NCBI RefSeq assembly: GCF_003435375.1
Contig: NZ_QWGL01000041.1
Coordinates: 1-20,336 of the forward strand
DNA from: Clostridium sp. AM34-11AC
GTDB lineage: Bacteria > Bacillota > Clostridia > Lachnospirales > Lachnospiraceae
Reading direction: 5' to 3'
DNA: 20,336 nucleotides
The notes under the pieces are model-generated. The model had not been told where the DNA came from. It ran no database searches and saw only the letters and a list, made by a program, of their open reading frames with translations. A program made the position numbers and the translations under genes. This document shows positions 14,111-20,336 of this stretch, one piece after another (the first letter of the stretch is position 1; the number at the start of each line of letters is the position of its first letter).

Positions 14111-16006
14111 ATGTATTACACCCAAGAACAGATAGACCACGCCAACCAAGCCGACCTTGTTTCTTTCCTGCAATCACAGGGCGAGCAGCTTACCCGCGCC
14201 GGACAGGAATACCGTTGGAAACGGCACGACAGCTTGACCGTCCGGGGAAACAAGTGGTACAGGCATAGCCAGAGCAAAGGCGGCGGCCCCGTTGATTTTG
14301 TCATGGAGTTTTTCGGAAAGAGCTTTACCGAAGCCGTTGAACTTCTCACAGGAGAGAAAGGCGCAGCCCCACCGCCGGACAGCCCCGCGCCCCTCTCCGA
14401 CTTCCGATTGCCGCCCCGCAGCCCCACCGCCGAACAAGTGAAAAGGTATCTTACCGAAGCCCGCCGCATTGATGAAGATGTGACGGGCTTTTTCATTTCC
14501 AGCGGCGATATTTACGAGGAAGCCGCCCATCACAACGCCGTATTCGTAGGGCGGGACGAGGACGGAATACCGCGCTACGCCCACAGCAAGGGAACGGCGG
14601 GAACCTTCCGGCTTGATGTGAAAGGCAGCGACAAAGCCTTTAACTTCTGCTACCGGGGCGAGGGCGAAAGGCTGTTTGTCTTTGAAGCACCGATTGACCT
14701 TTTATCTTTCCTCTGCCTGTTCAAAAAGGAATGGCAGAAACAAAGCTACCTTGCACTGGGCGGCGTGGGAGAAAAAGCCCTGCTGCGTTTCCTCTCTGAC
14801 CGTCCGAACATCAAGACCGTTTACCTCTGCCTTGACAGCGACCAAGCCGGAAACGACGCTTGCAGCCGCCTTGTGGAGCTTATGCCGGAGGGCTTGACCG
14901 TCCACCGTCTTATTCCACTTTTCAAAGATTGGAACGAGGTGCAGACGCGCCGGGGAGAAATCGCGGACGGGAAGTATATCCGGGAAGCGATTTACGGCTT
15001 GAAAGAGCCGCCGCAGGAAGAAACCGTTGAGATTATCCGTATGAGCGAGGTGGACACACAGACCGTTGAATGGCTATGGGAGCCGTATATTCCCTTTGGG
15101 AAAGTAACCATTGTGCAAGGCAATCCCGGCGAGGGCAAGACCACCTTTGCCCTACGCCTTGCCGCCGCCTGCACCACCGGGCGGGAGCTTCCGAACATGA
15201 AGCCCCTGCCGCCGTTCAATGTGATTTACCAGACCGCCGAGGACGGGCTGGGCGATACCGTCAAGCCCCGCTTGATGGAAGCAGAAGCCGACCTTGACCG
15301 CGTACTTGTGATTGATGAAGCCAAGCGGGAGCTTACCCTCTCCGACGAGCGCATAGAAAAGGCAATCACGCAGAACGGGGCGCGTCTGATTATCCTTGAC
15401 CCCATACAGGCGTACATGGGCGAAAAGACCGACATGAACCGGGCAAACGAAGTGCGCCCCATGTTCCGCCGCCTTGCCGATGTTGCCGAGCGTACCGGGT
15501 GCGCCGTTATCCTTATCGGACATCTCAACAAAGCTGCCGGAGGGCAGAGCGCATACCGGGGCTTAGGGTCTATCGACTTCCGCGCCGCAGCAAGGAGCGT
15601 CCTGCTGATCGGGCGCGTGAAGCGAGAACCGAATGTGCGCGTTATCGTCCATGACAAATCTTCCCTTGCGCCGGAGGGCAAGCCCGTTGCCTTTTGCCTT
15701 GACCCGGAAACGGGCTTTTCGTGGATAGGCGAATACGACATCACCGCCGACGAACTGCTGTCCGGCGCGGGCGGCAACAACGCCACCAAAACCGAGCAAG
15801 CCGAAAGGCTGATACTTGACCTGCTTGCAGACGGGAAAGAGCTTGCCAGCGAGGACATTGTAAAAGCCGCAGCCGAAGCCGGAATATCCGAGAGGACGGT
15901 ACAGACCGCCAAGCGCAACATGGGCGGCATTTTAGGCGCAAGGCGTGTCGGCGGTCAATGGTACAACTTCATCAAGAAGAAGCAGCCACCCGAACCCGCA
16001 AGCTGA
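14111..16006 (+). CDS. primase-helicase (Toprim plus RepA-like AAA ATPase)
   Basis: A 631-aa replication protein. Residues ~10-95 resemble the DUF3991/CHC2-like primase N-terminus (LVSFLQSQGEQLTRAGQEYRWKRHDSL, then GGGPVDFVMEFFGKSFTEAVELL). A Toprim domain has catalytic Glu192 (FEAPIDLL) and D242-x-D244 (LDSDQAG). A RecA/RepA-type hexameric helicase follows: Walker A GNPGEGKTT at 337-345 and Walker B LIILD at 426-430, with HLNKAAGG near 475. A C-terminal winged helix occupies 565-625. ATG 14111 is used (GAGAGG at 14097-14102). With the MOBQ relaxase and IncQ-like oriT it gives this element replication functions reminiscent of RSF1010 RepA/primase. Probably complete and active. Confidence 0.88.
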   Translation: MYYTQEQIDHANQADLVSFLQSQGEQLTRAGQEYRWKRHDSLTVRGNKWYRHSQSKGGGPVDFVMEFFGKSFTEAVELLTGEKGAAPPPDSPAPLSDFRLPPRSPTAEQVKRYLTEARRIDEDVTGFFISSGDIYEEAAHHNAVFVGRDEDGIPRYAHSKGTAGTFRLDVKGSDKAFNFCYRGEGERLFVFEAPIDLLSFLCLFKKEWQKQSYLALGGVGEKALLRFLSDRPNIKTVYLCLDSDQAGNDACSRLVELMPEGLTVHRLIPLFKDWNEVQTRRGEIADGKYIREAIYGLKEPPQEETVEIIRMSEVDTQTVEWLWEPYIPFGKVTIVQGNPGEGKTTFALRLAAACTTGRELPNMKPLPPFNVIYQTAEDGLGDTVKPRLMEAEADLDRVLVIDEAKRELTLSDERIEKAITQNGARLIILDPIQAYMGEKTDMNRANEVRPMFRRLADVAERTGCAVILIGHLNKAAGGQSAYRGLGSIDFRAAARSVLLIGRVKREPNVRVIVHDKSSLAPEGKPVAFCLDPETGFSWIGEYDITADELLSGAGGNNATKTEQAERLILDLLADGKELASEDIVKAAAEAGISERTVQTAKRNMGGILGARRVGGQWYNFIKKKQPPEPAS

Positions 16007-16043
16007 AAGTGCAAAACGCAGACCCTTTGCACTTTGCACTTTC
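16005..16043 (+). terminator. hairpin after the primase-helicase gene
   Basis: GAAAGTGCAAA (16005-16015, overlapping the stop) pairs perfectly with TTTGCACTTTC (16033-16043). GCACTTT is also repeated at 16029, 16036 and 16044. No long T run follows, so it may instead be an end-binding structure near the element's right end. Confidence 0.5.
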
Positions 16044-16084
16044 GCACTTTCACGATAATTTGCGTCAATAACTCAAAAAAGCAC

Positions 16085-16090
16085 TTGACA
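16085..16090 (+). promoter_or_regulatory. -35 half of the split circle-junction promoter
   Basis: A perfect TTGACA 13 bp from the right core end. Joined to the left end in the circle it faces CATAAT at 17 bp spacing, pointing into the recombinase gene. Confidence 0.7.
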
Positions 16091-16100
16091 AAACGCTTCA

Positions 16101-16103
16101 TGG
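16101..16103. repeat. attR core (TGG) of the 8.24-kb element
   Basis: The right junction copy of the TGG core; virD4 resumes in frame at 16104 with G-N-A-K-D-I-E-P. Confidence 0.75.
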
Positions 16104-16330
16104 GGAAATGCCAAGGACATAGAGCCATATATGGACTCTGTGTTTGAAAATAATGTTCTTCTGACACAGACAGAACGGCTGATGATGTCCGGCAGACCGA
16201 AAGAGCCGAAGTATGCAAGAAATAAAAATATTCTTGTTATCGGTGGTTCCGGTTCCGGTAAGACTCGCTTTTTTGTGAAGCCGAACCTGATGCAGATGCA
16301 CTCGTCTTATGTTGTCACTGATCCGAATGG
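16104..16330 (+). pseudogene. virD4: virD4/traG internal fragment with Walker A
   Basis: About 76 codons continuing the fragment that ended at 7863: GNAKDIEPYMDSVFENNVLLTQTERLMMSGRP, then the Walker A box GGSGSGKTRFF and MQMHSSYVVTDPNG. In intact VirD4/TraG the last motif is normally DPKG and is followed by several hundred residues of ATPase domain. Here the frame turns into YTIRR-stop (16346-16348), foreign to the family. A second insertion therefore begins at or within a few bases of 16328-16332. The rest of virD4 is not in the window. Confidence 0.88.
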
Positions 16331-16385
16331 CTACACTATAAGAAGATAGAAAAAGGGAGCGTTACATACAACGAAAAGTAATTGA

Positions 16386-16645
<260 letters not shown>

Positions 16646-16658
16646 TTTTTGATGTATG

Positions 16659-18380
<1,722 letters not shown>

Positions 18381-18384
18381 CTAT

Positions 18385-18413
18385 ATTATACCACATACCG
18401 CTGCCTGTGTCAT
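18385..18413 (-). promoter_or_regulatory. sigma-A promoter for the recombinase
   Basis: On the minus strand ATGACA (18413-18408), 17-bp spacer, and a perfect TATAAT (18390-18385), about 50 bp upstream of the recombinase start. It lies just after the end of tnpW. Confidence 0.7.
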
Positions 18414-18435
18414 GTATAAAATGTGAAGAAACGCC

Positions 18436-18603
18436 CTATTTCCGGGCGTTTGCGGGGTTCAGTTCCATGTCTTTGCGAATGAGTTTTTTTATCTTTTTAT
18501 CCAGTGTGTCCGTTGCGCGTTCACTTGCGGACGAACATACAAGGTAAGTAACTTTTCCTATTTTATGCTCCGTTGTGGTAACGGGCGTTTGGTTTTGCGT
18601 CAA
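18436..18603 (-). CDS. tnpW: TnpW-family transposon protein
   Basis: A 55-aa protein starting at TTG 18603, with AAGGGGG about seven bases upstream; the ATG at 18663 would add a non-homologous leader that covers the promoter. The core TEHKIGKVTYLVCSSASERATDTLDKKIKKLIRKDM matches the TnpW plan: basic strand, hydrophobic strand, Ser-rich turn, Lys-rich helix. It is encoded just upstream of the recombinase, the place held by xis in Tn916-like elements, which hints at an accessory role in excision; that is inference. Confidence 0.72.
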   Translation of the reverse strand: MTQNQTPVTTTEHKIGKVTYLVCSSASERATDTLDKKIKKLIRKDMELNPANARK

Positions 18604-18633
18604 AGAAAATCCCCCTTTCTTTCGCAAACATAT

Positions 18634-18669
18634 AATATAGTCTATGAATAGCAGCAAGTCCACTATTCA
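18634..18669 (-). promoter_or_regulatory. candidate tnpW promoter with overlapping dyad
   Basis: On the minus strand TGGACT (18662-18657), 17-bp spacer, and TATATT (18639-18634). A perfect dyad TGAATAG (18645-18651) / CTATTCA (18663-18669), 11-bp spacer, straddles the -35 region, as a repressor site would. The -35 is weak. Confidence 0.45.
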
Positions 18670-18693
18670 ATAAAACAAAGGCTTTAATCGGAC

Positions 18694-19080
18694 GGTTATT
18701 AGCATAACCTCATGGGAATTTCACCCCGGCATGGTTCTCATGCAGCCCTACCCATTGCCTGCGACGCTCTTAACGCTCGGACTGTGGCTGTAAGGAAGTA
18801 TCATTGTATATTCTGCGTGTCGTCGCCCGCAAGCCGCTACACTTGCTTTCCGGCGCGGTGTTGGTCGCTCGGCTGTCCGGGCGGGAATACTCCCACCGGG
18901 ATAGCGTCATGGCGCACCCGCCGTATGGCTCGACGCAAAAGGAACGTATCCGATTTGCCCTATGCTGCGCCGCCGTTATCTTGCGCCGCTTTCTTTTTCA
19001 AGGTTCAAAATGGCTGTACTGCCCGCGTCAGCAGCGGAACGGAAAAGGGGGTGAGAGAAAGCGTCCCGCCGCCGTTGGGG
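18694..19080 (-). other. GC-rich structured intergenic region, unexplained
   Basis: Nearly 390 bp between the HTH gene and the tnpW promoter with no ORF that I would call. It contains GGTTAT/ATAACC (18694-18699/18704-18709), GCATG/CATGC (18729-18733/18739-18743), and a minus-strand stem at 18877-18899 (CCGG and TGGGA pairing with TCCCG and CCGG, one bulge). A 46-codon minus-strand ORF opening MTLSRWEYSRPDSRA exists but has no RBS. This could be a structured leader or ncRNA, or a decayed gene. Confidence 0.5.
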
Positions 19081-19341
19081 TTATTCCTCTGTCCTAAAGG
19101 TGAGGACAGCCATCATCAGTTTTGCTTGCAGCCGTTCCCGAATGTCGTGGTCTACGCCGAAATAGACGTTCCCACGCTCGTCGTACAGCTTCCGCATGGA
19201 GAGGCGGGCTATGTAGCCGCTGAAATGCTGCAAGACAATCTTCATAGCGTCCGGGTCGCCCTTTGTCGCTGCCACAATGACAGAATAGGGAATAAGGGCG
19301 TTTTCCGGGTAGCCGGGTTCGTTACCATTCGTCCCATTCAT
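19081..19341 (-). CDS. Tn916 Orf8-like helix-turn-helix protein
   Basis: An 86-aa protein from ATG 19341 (GGAGG nine bases upstream; ATG 19347 is too close). ALIPYSVIVAATKGDPDAMKIVLQHFSGYIARLS, then YFGVDHDIRERLQAKLMMAVLTF, is the small HTH_16-type protein encoded beside the sigma-like gene in Tn916-family elements. It overlaps the sigma gene by 20 bp, so they are coupled. In Tn916 the orf7-orf8 pair feeds into xis/int expression; a similar regulatory role is likely here. Confidence 0.82.
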   Translation of the reverse strand: MNGTNGNEPGYPENALIPYSVIVAATKGDPDAMKIVLQHFSGYIARLSMRKLYDERGNVYFGVDHDIRERLQAKLMMAVLTFRTEE

Positions 19342-19762
19342 CAGCATTTTCCTCCAGATATTTTCTTAATTTCTCAAAAGAGCTTGTCCGCCTGTACTGT
19401 ATCGTGCTTCTCGACGTGTTGAACATCTCCGCAATCTCGGTGTCGTTCATTCCCTCGAAATAGTACAGGAGTACGGCTTTGCGCTTTTCTTCCGGCAAAG
19501 TACGGATTGCTTCAAGAAGCAGCTTCGGCGTGATTTTCTTCCCGGCTTTCTCAAAGACGGTTTCGGCGGTTTCCCGTTTGAAATATTCATCAAAGGTATG
19601 AAGCTGCCGCGCTTCGTCTAAGGGCAAATCGGAAAAGGTGACTTCCCTTGCCTTATGCCTGTGCAGCTCCCTGTGAGCGTCACACGCTTCATTGTGCAGC
19701 ACCGTATTACAAAACTTCTGAAAAGCACATTGTTTGTAAAACTCCCTGCTATTAGGTTCCAC
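19322..19762 (-). CDS. sigma-70-family factor, Tn916 Orf7-like
   Basis: A 146-aa protein. GTG 19762 has AGGAGG seven bases upstream on the minus strand; the longer ORF upstream is hairpin leader. The N-terminal part (YKQCAFQKFCNTVLHNEACDAHRELHRHKAREVTFSDLP) matches the region-2-poor Tn916 Orf7 type. Region 4 is clear: LLEAIRTLPEEKRKAVLLYYFEGMNDTEIAEMFNTSRSTIQYRRTSSFEKLRKYL, with an HTH at about 103-130. Such proteins act as element-specific sigma-like activators of excision and transfer genes. It is preceded by a structured, terminator-rich leader, suggesting read-through control. Confidence 0.86.
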   Translation of the reverse strand: MEPNSREFYKQCAFQKFCNTVLHNEACDAHRELHRHKAREVTFSDLPLDEARQLHTFDEYFKRETAETVFEKAGKKITPKLLLEAIRTLPEEKRKAVLLYYFEGMNDTEIAEMFNTSRSTIQYRRTSSFEKLRKYLEENADEWDEW

Positions 19763-19822
19763 ATTCTCACCTCCTTTCTCGTTGGAAAGTTGGTGGTGCT
19801 TCCCCCTTTTCGCGGGGCAATA

Positions 19823-19843
19823 CGGCGTTTTTGAAAAACGCCG
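19823..19843. repeat. perfect palindrome in the sigma-gene leader
   Basis: CGGCGTTTTT (19823-19832), one base, AAAAACGCCG (19834-19843). Next to it are CCCC/GGGG (about 19802-19817) and an A/T-only hairpin run at 19849-19878. They lie between the upstream terminator and the sigma start and probably shape its mRNA leader. Confidence 0.65.
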
Positions 19844-19886
19844 AAGATTTTTTGAAATTTTTTCAAAAAATTTTTTGAGCAGCAAA

Positions 19887-19919
19887 ATACGCCTGTCCGA
19901 AAAGCCCGGACAGGCGTAT
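19887..19919 (-). terminator. strong intrinsic terminator upstream of the sigma gene
   Basis: A 13-bp perfect stem ATACGCCTGTCCG (19887-19899) / CGGACAGGCGTAT (19907-19919), loop AAAAGCC; on the minus strand it is followed by TTTGCT. It ends the transcript of the 36-codon ORF just to the right, or attenuates the sigma operon. Confidence 0.8.
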
Positions 19920-19937
19920 GGGTATTGTAAGCAGTAT

Positions 19938-20048
19938 TTAGATGATTAGACAGTTCATAGTCAAGGGTAGAGATGTTCCCGGCGGTGGTCGGGCTTTTTT
20001 TGATGTGTCAATGACCGTCGGATTTTGTCGATAGGGTATGTGCTTCAT
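19938..20048 (-). CDS. candidate 36-aa leader peptide
   Basis: ATG 20048 has a full AAAAGGAGG eight bases upstream. The product is MKHIPYRQNPTVIDTSKKAR followed by a Pro-rich stretch (PPPGTSLPL) and MNCLII. The stop is 19 bp from the strong terminator at 19919. An ORF with an ideal RBS followed by a terminator and then the regulatory operon looks like a leader-peptide attenuator, comparable in layout to the tet(M) leader of Tn916. The RBS lies inside a hairpin, GGCGGCTA (20049-20056) / TAGCCGCC (20065-20072). It may instead be a small stand-alone gene. Confidence 0.5.
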   Translation of the reverse strand: MKHIPYRQNPTVIDTSKKARPPPGTSLPLTMNCLII

Positions 20049-20072
20049 GGCGGCTACCTCCTTTTAGCCGCC
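20049..20072 (-). promoter_or_regulatory. hairpin enclosing the RBS of the 36-aa ORF
   Basis: An 8-bp stem GGCGGCTA/TAGCCGCC with CCTCC (the minus-strand GGAGG) in the loop region. Accessible loop placement could allow or tune ribosome loading. Confidence 0.5.
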
Positions 20073-20225
20073 GCTTTTAGCAGTGATACCGCGTCATTTC
20101 ATTAGAAGATAAAAAGAAACGGCGGCTTTGATTTTTCAAAGCTGCTGCGGAAATCAAAGAACGACAAGCAACAGTTCTGATTTTGCTCCAATATGGTTAT
20201 TGGGGGCACAAATTAAAATCAAAAA

Positions 20226-20269
20226 AGAGCCGATAACAGCAGTATTTCAAACTGCATATTATCGGCTCT
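20226..20269 (-). terminator. strong intrinsic terminator for leftward transcription
   Basis: AGAGCCGATAA (20226-20236) and GCAGT (20239-20243) pair with ACTGC (20251-20255) and TTATCGGCTCT (20259-20269); on the minus strand six Ts follow (20226-20221). It should end a gene lying to the right of the window. The sequence 20073-20225 between it and the 36-aa ORF has no gene I can support, only a partial repeat of the GGCGGCTTTGA type around 20119-20148. Confidence 0.75.
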
Positions 20270-20336
20270 GCGTCTGTGCGTCTGGCTCTTTTAATTAAAT
20301 TAACCTGTTGTGCTAGATAAAATAATATAAAGAAAC

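Larger units (their letters stand above)
7864..16103 (+). mobile_element. TnpX/TnpW-type mobilizable element with MOBQ relaxase and primase-helicase
   Basis: An 8240-bp insertion in virD4, bounded by TGG cores. Its contents are a large serine recombinase at the left end, TnpW, small accessory genes, oriT, a MobA/MobL relaxase and a primase-helicase at the right end. The backbone is visibly GC-rich compared with the ICE; two AT-richer cargo genes (10577-11407 and 13602-14021) interrupt it. The recombinase 5' end lies 57 bp from the left att, as in Tn4451-like elements. There are no type IV secretion genes, so it would need a helper conjugation system. Confidence 0.9.

Noticed and set aside
15226..15930. 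A 234-codon minus-strand ORF
   Set aside because: Antisense shadow of the primase-helicase; Ser/Ala/Arg-rich product.
18780..18904. 46-codon minus-strand ORF (MTLSRWEYSRPDSRA...)
   Set aside because: No ribosome site and overlaps the predicted RNA stems; kept only as a note in the intergenic entry.
18694..19080. Group II intron fragment (a GTGCGCC motif occurs on the minus strand)
   Set aside because: No reverse transcriptase gene, no domain V-like hairpin that I could identify, and the motif alone is too short to support it.
18712..19422. A 236-codon plus-strand ORF across the right-hand element
   Set aside because: It runs antisense through the HTH gene and part of the sigma gene and through the hairpin-rich intergenic DNA; low-complexity Cys/Arg-rich product, no family likeness, no good RBS.

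Overview
The window looks like a stack of mobile elements from a gut-type Firmicute (Lachnospiraceae/Oscillospiraceae-like; Clostridia). The evidence is AGGAGG ribosome sites throughout, gene families typical of Tn1549/CTn4-like integrative conjugative elements (ICEs), TnpX-type large serine recombinases with TnpW, and a Tn916-type sigma/HTH pair. No rRNA, tRNA, CRISPR array or housekeeping gene was seen.

Region 1 (1-7863 and 16104-~16330) is the outermost element, an ICE of Tn1549/CTn type with moderate to low GC. In order it carries a DUF6075 protein, a DUF3970 protein, ParA, ParB, a RepA_N-type replication initiator with seven 23-bp iteron-like repeats inside its reading frame, a DUF6050 membrane protein, a divergent XRE repressor, two unrecognised proteins, an AT-rich HNH-like gene, PcfB, and the start of the VirD4/TraG coupling ATPase. 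A ~87-bp leader (terminator, dyad, RBS) is present twice, flanking the unknown-gene/HNH cargo.

Region 2 (7864-16103) is an 8.24-kb mobilizable element inserted in virD4 at a TGG core. The two virD4 pieces would rejoin in frame (R-W | G-N) on excision. It encodes a large serine recombinase, TnpW, a small conserved protein, a membrane-anchored cargo protein, a DUF3847 protein, an IncQ/pSK41-like oriT, a MobA/MobL (MOBQ) relaxase, an NTF2-like cargo gene and a primase-helicase. A -35 box at its right end and a -10 box at its left end would form a 17-bp-spaced promoter only in the circular form, as described for Tn4451.

Region 3 (~16328 onward) is a second insertion in the same virD4 gene, ~225 bp further on, just after the Walker A coding region. 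It begins with another TnpX-like recombinase gene, which is itself broken after ~61 codons.

Region 4 (~16597 to the window end) is the element that broke it. It has an outward-pointing serine recombinase on the minus strand, TnpW, a GC-rich structured intergenic region, a Tn916 Orf8-like HTH protein, a Tn916 Orf7-like sigma factor, and a leader with a 36-codon ORF and strong terminators. Its right end, and those of region 3 and the ICE, lie outside the window.

Taken together, the ICE has lost its coupling protein to two insertions. The element in region 2 appears intact and could leave or be mobilized, region 3 is immobilized by region 4, and region 4 appears able to move itself. Family names rest on recognition of the translated sequences; no database search was run.
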